Assembly: GCF_000787575.1 (NCBI RefSeq) | Contig: NW_012236524.1 | Coordinates: forward strand, 914,859 to 978,858 | Reading direction: 5' to 3' | DNA: 64,000 bases | Origin: Acytostelium subglobosum LB1 | Lineage: Eukaryota > Evosea > Eumycetozoa > Acytosteliales > Acytosteliaceae | In this document: piece by piece, positions 26,491 through 38,305 of the stretch | Layout of the letters: every line of letters begins with the position of its first letter | How positions within the stretch are numbered: the first letter of the stretch is position 1 | Position numbers and translations under genes: made by a program | The notes under the pieces: generated by a model | Databases searched by the model: none | The model's input: only the letters and a program-made list of their open reading frames with translations | Told to the model about the DNA's origin: nothing

Positions 26491-28139
26491 CTATCTTTTT
26501 AAGGTGAAGGGAATTGCAGAGATCAGTCTCGCGATCAACGCCTGATTCTCCAGTAGCATGGAATTGTGGACAAAGCCGCCGTGCATGCCAGAGACAAGAA
26601 CAAGGCTGTGTTGGGGCGACAGTGGCCTGATATGGATGTCCAGGTCGTAGAAGACAATGACAAACTTAACCAGCTTGATGAGGCCGAGCACCAAGTGAAA
26701 GAGTCGCTGGAACATGCCGATCCTGAGGCCAAATTCGCAAGAACAGTTGTCGGACTTGATCTTGAACCCGCTGAACTCAAGTGCAGTTATCGATGATGGC
26801 AGAGAGTCACGAGCCAGGATTGTAACTTGGTTCGACCCAAGCCGCAGCTGCTTAATGGATGGGGGCAGCGTGTCCCGCTCGATGATCCTTTCTAGATTGC
26901 TCCCCAGATCCAAGTAGACGACCGAGGCGGGTATCCTGTCCGCTGGGATGTTTGGGAAGCCGACCAGAACCAGCGACGTCACAGTAGACGGGATTGTGTA
27001 TTCTGGAATGAGCCGGTCCACTGGTCCAGCGTTGGGGCTTAATTCCATCTTGAGATGAGTGGTGCCGACTGGAATCGATCCATTGCAGAGCGATTGTTTC
27101 AGAATGACTTTGAAGCAGAAAGTGACTACAGAAGCTGGAATCCGAATACTGTTGTGCGCTCCATATTGATATCTACAACTTAGCTCTAGATGTTGGAGAG
27201 AGTTTGGCAAGGCGAGAGTATGTTCATATGAGTCACGCACAGGCAGACCAAGAGTTCAGCGTCGCACCGATCCAGGAATCAAGCCGGCAGGCAGGGGTGT
27301 GGGAAGTTGTCTCCAAGCTCTAAATGGGTGACAGATGGCGGAATGGAGCCTGGAACAAGTGGTCGGTTGAAGTTCATACCAAAATCCAGGTTGAGCACAT
27401 ACGATGGGATGACGCCTGGTGGAAGACAATCCATTGAACGCGAGTTCGACTTCTCTCCATTGTTATAGGCCTCTCCAAACTTCAGCCTGGTGACAGAGTC
27501 AGGGAGCGAGCCATGTCGGAGCGCCTTGTTAAAGGACATGCCAAAGACCAAGGTTTTGATCGATGGGAGCAAGCCTGGCGTCAGCTCACAGTTGAAGTCG
27601 CGTCCAAAGGTCAGCGATGTGAGCCCTTGCGGAAGACGTGGTACTGGCTGATTGAAGTACTTTCCAAATGTCAGGACACAAACACTGCTTGGGATTAATC
27701 GATCGGCAAGAGGATGATTGAAGCTTTTTGCAAAGCGCAAGTGAGTGATTGGTACCTGCTTGAAGTACCGTGATGGTCTGATCCGCATTCCCGCCTTGCA
27801 TCGATAGACTACCCAGAGTAGTCTGCTGTTGGGAGTGCTTGGGCAGTCGTCGGTGTCAGAGTCGACCAAATGTCTATGCTCAAGAAACCTTGAGTGCGCC
27901 GCCACCGCAAGCCGCTGGTACCTGCTCATGTTCAGTGAGGTTTTGCCGAGGTAGGCATGGAGGTAGTGATTGGTTTGGTCTCCAGTGTTGGCATAGATAA
28001 ACAGTCTATCGTTGAGCATGTGCAGTCTGATGTATTGTTCGCGAGTTTCAAACATTTGTTTAGATACCAACGACAAGCATATCTGGTCAATGTTGTCCAA
28101 ACGAGATATAATCAATCGCAGAATAAATATCGGTATCAT
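26491..28139 (-). pseudogene. F-box-like / FNIP-repeat protein gene with a frameshift and a stop
   Basis: Starts at 28139 with an F-box-like segment (RLIISRLDNIDQICLSLVSK), then a series of FNIP leucine-rich repeats of the form FNxPL..G.IP.SV..L.FG (for example FNQPVPRLPQGLTSLTFG). The first frame stops at 27279, but repeat-like sequence goes on immediately in another frame (PAGLIPGSVRR, then TGA at 27256-27258, then TLGLPVRDSYEH) and continues as LPxSI..L.LG repeats to 26491. So there is one frameshift at about 27282-27300 and one nonsense codon where a leucine would fit. An intron is possible but no good GT-AG pair fits both phases. FNIP proteins are a large dictyostelid family, often paired with F-boxes and thought to act in ubiquitin ligases. 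It lies between two direct copies of another gene's tail. Confidence 0.7.
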
Positions 28140-28237
28140 AATAAGTGTATCTAACTAAATAAATAACTAAATAAGTTAGTTGCTTCAGAGTAATCTGCTT
28201 TTGTCCGTCTCCTCATCATTATCTCATTTCTCCTTAA

Positions 28238-28697
28238 AAACACAAGACAACTCATAGTCATCTGACACAAGTTCATGTTCACCAAAGCTGTTGCGCAACA
28301 AGGAACAACAAAATATATATAAATTTATAACAATGTATTATTAGATGAAGTACTGCCAAAGTAAAATGATTCCAAATCCGGGTTCACTTCAGAGTCATTC
28401 TCAGAGATTAATGGAGGGCCACAGTCCTGATCATTGTGGTTAATTCTCAACCTTGTTCACTTTGGTCTCGGACTCATTGCCATCCTCATTGGTGTCTCTT
28501 CCACGTTTCTTGAGAGATGCTTGTCTATCCTTGTATTGTGTGAATATTGATTGAATAGATGCGTTGGACTTGTATGCTGCCATTGTAGCCACGCCCTTTA
28601 GTTGGAATGACGCACCAATGTCCAAAAGGTGTTGTAACAATGTCGTATCTACCTTCTTCACCAAATCAGTTGTGAACAATGGAAGCACTGTTGATTT
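28238..28697. repeat. Direct repeat, second copy of the gene tail
   Basis: About 460 bases closely matching 25285-25650 plus 26218-26303 in the same orientation, covering the end of the coding exon and about 200 bases of 3' flank. The two copies are about 2.95 kb apart and flank the FNIP gene. Confidence 0.8.
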
Positions 28698-28837
28698 GAT
28701 TCGTGTCCTATCTCCAACACTGGCATGTTTGAGGAAGCAGTCCAACATTGAAATGTTGTCTGGATGGCGAGCCACCAAGATTGTCTCAATCAACTCACAC
28801 AACAAATTAATCGTGGAGGTGTCCACGCATACAACTC
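28440..28837 (-). CDS. C-terminal exon of a dictyostelid multigene family protein
   Basis: Minus-strand reading from an acceptor-like CACGCAG at 28838-28844 gives about 131 residues: VDTSTINLLCELIETILVAR, then a helical region, ending ...NESETKVNKVEN. The middle (FTTDLVKKVDTTLLQHLLD, IGASFQLKGVATM) has an ankyrin-like look. It most likely is the last exon of the interrupted gene that starts at 31321, because orientation, spacing and family style fit, but the 400 bases between them are degraded and I could not join them. It also could be a free fragment left by duplication, as its sister copy at 25285-26303 is. Confidence 0.5.
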
Positions 28838-29251
28838 CTGCGTGAGATTCATCGACTTAGAGTCGAATTCATTTTTGTGTGGCAGATTATTTATCAACTC
28901 GTGAGGACATGTTTGGTTGTTGATATGAGAGGATGAATTATTGTTGCATTATTTTGAATTAAAATGTATGAGAAGGATGCAAGCAAGTCATTCTTCAAAG
29001 CGAACATATCATACAAACACATAACAGCAACACAGATTCATCGCCTCGAACACCTCATTGATTGATCACTGGCTTGGAGCAAAACACTCAATCGTCGCGG
29101 ACCCCACATTGGAAGCCATCATGGACACCACCACGCAAAACATCAATAAAATGTTGAATAAAGCACTCCTTCAAGTGGTGGTGATCCTCCATTTGTGCAC
29201 TTTTGAGACCCCTGTTGAGTGAGAGATGCACCAGAGGCCCCTCATTGGACC

Positions 29252-31321
29252 TCATGGACACCACCACGATAAAATTGTTGTGTACAATGGATCTTTGATG
29301 AATGACTTCTTTGTCGCCACCAAGTCGTTGAATGTTTTCCAATCGATTTCTAAAGGGTCAAGGCTGAGGATCAGATCCAGCAGTTCAACATTGCACATCT
29401 TAATGGAGTCCAAGTGGAAACGGAAATTGAATTGCTTCTTCATCCATGGTGTTGGATGATTATTATATATGTACCTGATGAACTCTGTCTGGTTCACTTT
29501 GATGGCACGTGCAATAAATATACACGGGCCAGAATCATACAATCGATCGCTCTGCTTCAATATTGATACCAACTCCACGTCCCCAATATATCCAATTCTT
29601 TCAAATGTCGTTTCGTTTGGTTTGACACCATGGTCCAATAGCTTCTTGAACATTGAGTACTGAGGACGACCTGCCATGGTCAGTCGAAGTAAGTTGAGAC
29701 TTGATGGAGGTGTGTAATTCTTGAAGAGCAAATCGACCATGTCATGGTGGCCCATCTTAACAGCCAACTGAAATTGTTCTTCGAGATTGATTAATGCTGG
29801 CGCATTGTTGATCACGTATGACAAATGAGCGATGTCAGGGTATATCAACATGAATCGGATGACCCTGTTGGTGTCTGATACCAGGAACTGGAGCATCTCC
29901 AATGATCCTTGGAATGGTGAAACTCGTTGTACCATGTCCAAGACAACTCCCTCATTGAGATTGAGTTGTTGAAGTATCTTTAACTTTTGTGGCGAGTTGT
30001 CGGCGTTGAAGATGGGGTTTGGGAGACTGGTGTACACGATCGTATATGAGTCGAACAATGCAGTTAAGACCTTGGCCTGTGTCCAAGTACCATCTTGAAT
30101 GACCTCCATCAGTATATTCATTTTATCCTTTCCATGCACAGTTGAGTCCTTGATCATCGAAACAAAGAAGGGGATAAGGGTACAATCTCCAGTCTTAATA
30201 TAGCTTCTGAGGGCATCACCCTGGTTGATGCTGTATGTTGAATTGATAGGGTCAAATCTTGCCAATATGATCTTTATAACTATCAATCTGTACTGATCAT
30301 CAACGAATGTGCCATCTCTAGATCCGTCCTCGACGACACCAACTATTGTCTCCATCTTTTCCTTTGATTGAGCAAGTGATTCAATGGCCTTGATGTGAAG
30401 TAGTTGGAGGTCATCTGTGATCAGTCCATAAAGTGACATTCTTTCAATGTGTTTCCAATACTGCTCCACAGTCGAACTCGATAATGAAGGTAGGTTATAA
30501 GATCTCAATGATCTAACCAATTGTGGACTGACCTCGGGGTTGACATTGACCTTGTTTGGTAACAACTCATCAATGAGTTGTTGGTCATTTGTCTTGAGGA
30601 TATAATTGATTCTTGTGTGAGCAACAGATCGAATGATGGCTGGCAAACCTTGAGGAAAGTTGACAGAGGGCTCGAGCAAGGCGTCTCGGATAAGGCAGCT
30701 GTGTATAGTGAGTACCATTTTAGCAAGATCAGTCTTGTCGAATGAGTCACTCAATGAGATGTAGCCATGATCGAGGAGGAACTTGGTCATCTCAACCCTG
30801 GATTTAGAATAACACTAAATGATCGTCTCCCATATCGTCTGATGATTGATATCAAACTTAACTGGATGTGTCTGTTCCAACAATGTTTGAGTGATATGTG
30901 TGTTTCCAACTTTGATCGACTCTATTAATAAGCTAGAGTTATTGAATAGATGTTGGTATCGTTTATAAATATGGTCAAATGTTTCATTGTCCACTCTACA
31001 TCTGATCATTGACATGATCTTTGAGAGATCCGGTGCATCAATGTGTAGGTTCCGTTTGATTCGGTCACGCAACAGACCAAAATGGCCATTTGAGACCATA
31101 CGATCAAAGTTGGTCCAATGATGATACTTGAGCCTGTTCCAAGTAGTTCCAATCCATGCTCCTGAATCTGTCTTGGCGACATCTTTCATTAAAGTGTCTT
31201 GATACTGTGCATCATGTATAAGATGTATCTCGTTTACTATTATCCGAAATATCACTCTATTATTGAGTACTCTAAAGTATACTTGTTGATTATCTTGTGA
31301 TAATGTTGTATTTGTTGACAT
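29252..31321 (-). pseudogene. Large dictyostelid family protein (ankyrin-like) with an in-frame TAG
   Basis: ATG at 31321 opens a frame of 168 codons that stops at TAG (30817-30815); the same frame then runs uninterrupted for another 520 codons to 29252. Both parts read like one protein: N-terminal DQNQQVYFRVLNNRV-type start (FRIIVNEIHLIHDAQY), helical pairs such as EMTKFLLDHGYISLSDSFD, SLEMLQFLVSDTNRV, YSMFKKLLDHGVKPNETTFE and VNQTEFIRYIYNNHP, which resemble degenerate ankyrin repeats. This is a lineage-expanded family in dictyostelids with no known function. The single stop may be a nonsense mutation, a sequencing error or a read-through site; an 18-nt intron is too short to be credible. 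The 3' end (29250-28850) is scrambled, with CATGGACACCACCACG present twice (29121 and 29253), so a further C-terminal break is likely. Confidence 0.6.
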
Positions 31322-31676
31322 TGTAATAAATCATTATGAGATTAAAATATAGAGTGGATCAAGTGCTCAACATCTTTATTATAACAATATAGTTGTGAAC
31401 CGAAATTTCTTAAAATATCTAGAGATGAAGATATTTTGGTTTGGTGGATTATTAGAAAAATAGATTGATTGATTATATTTGACTGTTTGTACAGAAGGTT
31501 TATCTTATCTAATTAATAGTTAAAGAAATAAAAATAAGTAAATATATAGATTAGCTTTGAAACTATTAGAATATACTTATAATATTCAATAGAAATTATA
31601 TTATCAATTGAAAACCATGTCTCCAAGTTGATCAAAAGTACACAGAAAAAACTCAGCTAGAGATAAATAAAAAGTA

Positions 31677-31749
31677 CGCCCAAAGGGGGGCTCGAACCCC
31701 CGACCACACGGTTAAGAGCCGTGCGCTCTACCGACTGAGCTATCCGGGC
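31677..31749 (-). tRNA. tRNA-Lys (CTT)
   Basis: A complete 73-nt cloverleaf on the minus strand: acceptor GCCCGGA with TTTGGGC, D-arm GCTC...GAGC, anticodon arm CACGG-CTCTTAA-CCGTG (anticodon CTT), T-arm GGGGG-TTCGAGC-CCCCC, discriminator G. No intron. The promoter A- and B-boxes are internal and intact (GGTTCGAGCC). Confidence 0.95.
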
Positions 31750-31775
31750 AACTGTGAAGGGAATACATTTTTCAT

Positions 31776-31816
31776 CGGTTAAGAGCCGTGCGCTCTACCG
31801 ACTGAGCTATCCGGGC
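31776..31816 (-). pseudogene. Truncated tRNA-Lys copy
   Basis: The 5' half of the adjacent tRNA-Lys (acceptor strand, D-arm, anticodon loop) is repeated exactly as part of a 50-base identical block (31709-31758 and 31776-31825, 67 bases apart). The T-arm and 3' acceptor strand are absent, so it cannot fold as a tRNA. Confidence 0.85.
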
Positions 31817-32196
31817 AACTGTGAAAGAAAAACATTTTATACCGGTTTTACATATGTAAAAATTCGGTTTTTAATTCAATAAATAAATAACTAAAATTGT
31901 AATTTAATTATTTAACTTTGATTCCCTCAATCTTAAAGTCTAACAAATTTTAACTTCACAGATTAATATAAGTTGGTTATAACCACAACTTCTTTGATTG
32001 TTTTATCCTGATGTCAACACCAACCACTCTGGTGATTAAAAGTAAGAAGGGGTTAGACGATAGTTGATTGTTATATTTTAAATGGGGGACAGTTTGTCTT
32101 GATCAACTCAACTGTCCTGGATACAAATACACCTCTATATCTGTTCTATAGTTGTTCATCATTATTATTTCCTTTTCCCTTTCAACTTAAACTACC

Positions 32197-34198
32197 ATGA
32201 ATATTTTCATAGTTTGTAAATTAATATTATTACTATCTACTCTTCATTATTCAAATGGACAATATCCTAAAGAATATAAAGAGTGGACCAATGGAACAAT
32301 GTTTGGGAACTATATGGACTCCTCCAAATGGAACCCTCCAGGACCCTTTACACCATCAGATCAACTGATTATCACTGCCAACAATTGTTTTGTTACAGCA
32401 ACAAGTGCAATATCAGTAGTTGACTCTTTGATTATTGGAATGAATAATACCAACTCAAACTCCACCTTGATGGTTAACTCATCCTCAATCAACGCCATAT
32501 CAAATGTTACAATCAATAATGGATCATCAATATTTTTATACAACTCATCAATAACCACAAATTATTTTAATACTATAGGAAGAATGATTATTAATAATAA
32601 TTCTAATATTATATTGAATGGATTATCATTATTCGCTACTACATCATTTACTCAACTATCAGATGAAAGTAAAATATTTATTCATTATATTACAATATTC
32701 AAAGGATTCTCAAACATATCTATTCTGAACGGAAGTTTGGAAGTCAATGGAAATGGAACATTATCATTTATTGATCAATCATTTATGTTTATCAGATATT
32801 CAAATATCAATAACTCCGGCTCAATCAACTTCAACTCAACAAATGATTCAACATTTATCCACACATTAATATCAAATAATGGCAATATTTCAATTAATAA
32901 TGGATGGATAGAGTCATCTTCAATCAACAATCAAGAGGATGGTGTATTTAATATAAGTGGAATAGTAACATTATCAGATACATCAATAAGCTCTACAGGA
33001 AACATTAATATTGTCGCTGGAAACATAACTGCATCATTGGTGACTTTGGATGTTGAAGGAGAACTTGAAGTTGGTGGCGCATTGTTCACAAGCTATCATA
33101 GTAGATTCAATCTAATCATGGGTGACTCTAAGTTTGGTCCAAACTCCTCCATCGCTCTACACAACACCACAATCTACAACTATCAACTCTCCACTCTCAT
33201 ATTGATTAACTCATCAATCAAAGTTGATGGTGATAGTGAGATTGTAAACATGGGAACAATTATTTGCCAGACCAGTATCATTAGAGGCCCAAACAACAGT
33301 TCTGATCAATCGCCTGTCATCACAAATGTTGGAAGATGGTACTCTAATCCACTCAGAGCACCGGTTGACATCCAAGTACCATTCATCAATCATGGCAGTA
33401 TGTTGTTATCCAATGGTGTGGTATCATTCCAGAGTTTCAAACAAGAGCTTGGTGTTATCATTTTGGATTCGATCTACATCCTGTCCAATGCCATTGTAAG
33501 AGTGGAAGCGGGATCAATTGTTGGAATAGGACGTATTGGAAACACATTGAATAACTCTGGTACACTTGGAGAATCATATCAATTCACCAAGATTGACATT
33601 GATGGAGATTGTCACCAACTACCAACATCTACTCTTCGCATCATGATTGACACTGATGATCAATCGCTTGGTATGTAGTCATTGATATGAGCCATGATCA
33701 TTGATTGATAAGTATATTAACTTGATGTCCAACACCATTTCCTCAGTGAATGTGAGTGGCGATGTATATCTTGATGGCGCTCTGTCGATTCGATTGGGCT
33801 TGGGTGTGCCAGTGGGTCAAGAGATAGTCTTCCTCAAATATGAATCGATAGTTGGTGACTTCCAATCAGTGGACATTCGTACATTTGATGAACTTGGTGA
33901 TGACATGGATGAATCAACGTGCCAATATCAACTGAACAGAGGTGAGAAGTCATACTCAATACTCGTAACACAGTGTACTAGTCAAGTTGGAGCTGATGGT
34001 GGTGGTGGTGGTGGTCATGGTGGTCCAAGTATGATAATAGTTCCAACTAATGTTGTCATTGGATCAGTTGTTGGCGTTGCATTCATTGTACTAGGTGCTG
34101 GAACCATCATCTACTTCCGTCACAAGATTCAACGTAACCTCAAGTACTACATGGAACAGAGAAGAGCATCATCCTCCAAGCATATCGCATTCACCTAA
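32197..34198 (+). CDS. Secreted single-pass membrane protein, N/S/T-rich repeats
   Basis: Exons 32197-33670 and 33747-34198 join (G|TG, Val) across a 76-nt intron to give 641 residues. A signal peptide is clear (FIVCKLILLLSTLHYSNG), and a transmembrane helix sits near the C-terminus (VVIGSVVGVAFIVLGAGTII) followed by a basic tail of about 25 residues, preceded by a short poly-Gly linker. The ectodomain is full of short alternating strands rich in N, S, T, I with phrases such as NVTINNGSSIFLYNSSITTN, compatible with a right-handed beta-helix, and many N-x-S/T sites. The start has a WNPPGPFTPSDQLII motif seen in surface beta-helix proteins. Third codon positions are AT-rich here, unlike the neighbours. 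Function unknown; a cell-surface or adhesion role is an inference. Confidence 0.75.
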
Positions 34199-34268
34199 TC
34201 TACTTCCTATTGTAAATATGTATTAATAAAGTTATTAATTATCTCTATCGTTCACTTGAGAATGAACC

Positions 34269-34334
34269 AAAGCATGTACTCCCCCCTTCACTTTTGTTTT
34301 AAGACAAACAACTTCCAAAAGCATGTACTCCCCT
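34269..34334. promoter_or_regulatory. Repeated 16-base motif upstream of pex6
   Basis: AAAGCATGTACTCCCC occurs twice in the same orientation (near 34269 and 34319), about 50 bases apart, in the 212-base spacer before pex6. Two exact 16-mers in so short a spacer suggest a regulatory element or a small duplication. Which of the neighbouring genes it might serve is unknown. Confidence 0.4.
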
Positions 34335-34410
34335 TCAATTTAGTTCAACCATACATAACTTATAACATTATTGTTCAAATAAGTTGTAGTAGTAATAGTT
34401 AGTTAGTAGT

Positions 34411-37400
34411 ATGAGACAAGATATACTTCAATATCATTGGTTTAAGCTCAATGTTGTTGTTGATCAACAACATGAAGGTGATGATCAAGGAGTGACACTT
34501 GAACATCCTCAGTTACAACATCCAGGCGATACACTCAAGCATTACTTGTTTGTTTATAGATTAGACAAGTACAATAGATTGAGATACAAAGATCTATCAT
34601 CAGATAGTGACAGACAACAATATCTATGTTATCCAACTGGTAGACCAGAGACATTGACTGCATTCACAATCAAACAACCTTCGATCTCAAACAACAACAC
34701 TGCATCATCATCAACTACATCAACTTTACCAAATGCATATGTATCGACATCGTTTGCAAAGAGATTCAGATTGGAGCAGGATGATATTATACATGTCAAA
34801 GTGACACCAGTTTCGGCCGTCACATTGGACAGGGTGGTACTGTTGTCAAATGATCAGCTGTCATTCAACAGTGCAGTGATGGATGATAGTGCTAGCGGTG
34901 AGACTTCAACGAGGAAGAAGTATCAAGCCAATCAATCATTCAAGAGTCATTTGATTGAAAAGTCCGTCTTGTTCAATCAAGGATGTTCATTGCAGATTGA
35001 TAATGGACGATTATCATTCGATGTGATGGAGTGTAGTCCAATGCTCCAAGGTTCAATCGACTCTACGACGACCATCATTGTTGTTGGACCCGATGAAGCA
35101 TCACAACTTCGCAAGCAACAACAAGGAGAAGTCGCATCACCAATCAATCAATCAATCACACAACAACAACAACAACCAGCATCATCTTTGGCATCGAGCA
35201 ATCTTAGGATATCAAGGTTCATCATTAAGCCATTACCATCACCACTGTTCCACCTCAACCCCAACGCCAACAGCACGTTGTTGGACAACAAGGTCACACT
35301 TAGACAGTTACCAACCATCTCACACGACATCTTCTTGTCGCTGGTTGATCCCACCTACAACTACCTCTGCGACGCAATCGTAACACTGGAAACACTAAAA
35401 CAATATAAACTGTACCATGGCAATCAGATCAAACTAAAGTCATTGGTCAACGACAGCGCCAACAAGAACATTGTTGTCAAGATCTTCTCGATCATGGCCT
35501 TTGACGACGATCAATCATCCCTGGTCAAACAGCTCCAGATCGAGGATGGCTATCTCTACCTCCCACCTCTCTCCCTATTCAATCTTGGCATCGACCCCAA
35601 GGCAGCGTTGTCCATCACGCCACTCGGCCCATTGCTCTGTTCGACAAACAAGACTTCATCGACGACGATGCAAGCTGAGCTCTCGAGCAAGACAGCATTC
35701 CCGACGGCCAGCAAGATGATCATCTCACGAGTCAAGTGCAATCGATCGAGTGGTCTCGCCACGTACACACATCAGCTGGGTCAGTATTTTGACACGGTGA
35801 GGATCATGAAGGAAGGTGATTTGTTTGCTATCCCCTTGGATTACTCGGATGAGTCGACAACCACGACAACAACTCACAAATCATCGATCTTCTTCCGTGT
35901 CGAGTCCATGCAGGCATCGGTCACTCCTGATGAGGATGGCGACAATCTATGTGTTGTGGACAAGGAAAAGACCACACTCATACAGGAGGGCTCGTGCCAA
36001 TCACTCCTTCCCGGTCAATTCCAATCGTTCTACAGTCGCGGCGAGCAGACCGACTTCATTGTCTACGATCAAGAGTTCAAGAGGCTTGTCGAGCTCACAC
36101 TGCCATTCTTCCACACGTTCGACTTCAACTTCAACTGCACCATATTGGTCAAGGGCGCACCAGGCGTGGGCAAGCGCACACTCCTGCGACAGGTGTCCAA
36201 CGTGCTCGGACTGCACATATTCGAGATCGATTGCTATCAGCTGTACAGCTTCAATGAGATGGAGAAGGAGTTCAATCTGAAGCGCATATTGGAGGAGGCC
36301 GCCGAGGCCGTACCATGTATGCTGTTGCTGTCCAACTTTGACGTGCTGGAGCAATCGCCATCGTCCATTCAACAGGAGAAGAAGGAGTCCAACATCCCCA
36401 ATATACTAAAGGATGTCATGCAAACCATCAATGACAAACTATCAATGATGGAAACCACTTTGACCATGAACTCTGGCTCAAAGGGATCAATATCCACAAC
36501 ACCTCCTCCACCTCATCCATTCATTGTTGCTGCCACAGTCAAGTCCACAGATGACATGTCTGGAAAGCTTAGAAGTTGGTTCAAATATGAGATAGCACTT
36601 GATGTAAGTCCATCACTGGATTCATTCCAATAAATCAATCAAACTAACACAATCGATCAATCACTTGTAGGCACCTGATGAGACACAAAGACTAAAGTTG
36701 TTGAACAACATATTCAAGACTATACCGATCAATCACTCTGTGTCTTTGAAGAATGTGGCGATGAGGACTGCTTCATTCCTGCCACTCAATCTAAAGAACT
36801 TGGCCGAAAGGTCTGGCATGCGTGCTCTAAAGAGAGTCCTGAATACAGAGAGGCATGTATCCCCTCTTCCTACTCATCCACCACCTCATCCCATCCTATA
36901 CTAACATGTTATGAACCACGACGACACAGATCAATACTACCAGAGGAGATATGTAACTGTGGAGTCAATATAATCAATGATGATATTTCTGATGCATTGA
37001 CCGAGATGCAGGGCTATCAATCATCGTCGATTGGTGCTCCAAAGATTCCAAATGTGAAGTGGGACGATGTTGGTGGCCTCGCCTCTGTAAAGAGTGAGAT
37101 CATGGACACGATTCAACTGCCGTTGGAGAACCCACATCTCTTTGCCTCGGGCATTGGCAAGCGCTCGGGCATCCTGTTCTACGGCCCGCCTGGCACAGGC
37201 AAGACCCTGCTGGCCAAGGCCATCGCCACAGAGTGTGCGCTCAACTTCCTCAGCGTCAAGGGACCCGAGCTGATCAATATGTACATTGGAGAGAGTGAGA
37301 AGAACATTCGAGATATATTCAACAAAGCTCGACAGGCCAAGCCATGCATCATCTTCTTTGATGAGTTGGACTCGCTTGCACCAGCACGTGGAAATGGCGC

Positions 37401-38007
37401 CGACAGTGGTGGAGTGATGGACCGTGTCGTCTCTCAGCTGTTGGCCGAGCTTGACGGAATGCAAAAGTCATCCGACGTCTTTATCATTGGTGCGACCAAC
37501 CGTCCTGACCTCCTAGACCCATCACTCATGGTCCCAGGTCGACTGGACCGATTGCTCTACCTTGGCATCAGCACAGACAAGGAGAATCAACTCAAGATAG
37601 TCCAAGCGTTGACCAGAAAGTATGTGTCACACGATCACTCAATCACTCAATCACTCACTCATGCATCCATACTAACTTGTCCCCTTGAACATAGGTTCCA
37701 TCTTGGAGATGATGTGGACTTGAAGGCCGTGGTGGAGAGATGCCAAATGAACTTGACTGGATCGGACTTCTACGCGCTTTGTTCGGATGCACTGGCCAAC
37801 TCAATCAAGGACATGATCAATGCTTTGGAAGCAAAGAGACAACAGAACAAGTTGAGTGATGAGGAGCTGGAGAACGAAGATCAACAGGTGGTCGTCTATC
37901 AGAAGCACTTTATGGATGCGGTCGACTCGCTTGTACCATCGGTGAGCCAAGACGAGATGGCCTATTACACCAAGGTACAGAAGCAATTCAGTGCAAAGAA
38001 GAAATAA
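34411..38007 (+). CDS. pex6: PEX6, peroxisomal AAA+ ATPase
   Basis: With PEX1 it forms the motor that extracts the import receptor PEX5 from the peroxisome membrane. Exons 34411-36603, 36671-36852, 36930-37619, 37695-38007 give 1,125 residues. The N-terminal half is divergent. D1 (from about residue 575) has a Walker A (GAPGVGKRTLL) but a degenerate Walker B (LLLSNFDVLEQ), as is known for PEX6. D2 is canonical: Walker A GPPGTGKT near 875, Walker B IIFFDEL, the PEX6-type block LSVKGPELINMYIGESEKNI, and second region of homology VVSQLLAELDG...ATNRPDLLDP...PGRLDR. Intron 2 is odd: the first usable acceptor (36929) fits only a GC donor (36853); a GT donor (36857) with a later AG (36945) also keeps the frame. 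Ends ...QKQFSAKKK. Confidence 0.93.
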
Positions 38008-38305
38008 CAACAGACTTTGATTGATGGAATACATTATCCTTAGTTTATTCAAACATAGGTTTGGCCATCCCATGCTCGGATAGGCAGGGACAGGCTAGTC
38101 ATCCACATGATTGCTTTGCTAGTTTAGTTTAGTTGTTTGGTTGGTTAAATATGATTGATTGATTGGTTGGTTGAAGTTATGGATAGAGGAGGGGAGGGAG
38201 AGAGAGGGACGATGAATCAAGGACGGGTGTACACTGAATTGATTCTGTGCTGTTGTTGGATGTTTTGTTGTTTACTGTTGTTGCTAACGTATGTTACTGA
38301 AGGGT

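Larger units (their letters stand above)
31322..32196. other. Spacer around tRNA-Lys
   Basis: Very AT-rich apart from the tRNA and its partial copy. The last 100 bases are C/T-rich leader to the secreted-protein gene. No retroelement remnants recognised next to this tRNA. Confidence 0.5.

Noticed and set aside
33671-33712. 42-nt intron ending at ATAAG in the secreted-protein gene
   Set aside because: It gives an immediate stop; the acceptor at 33746 (CCTCAG) keeps the frame.
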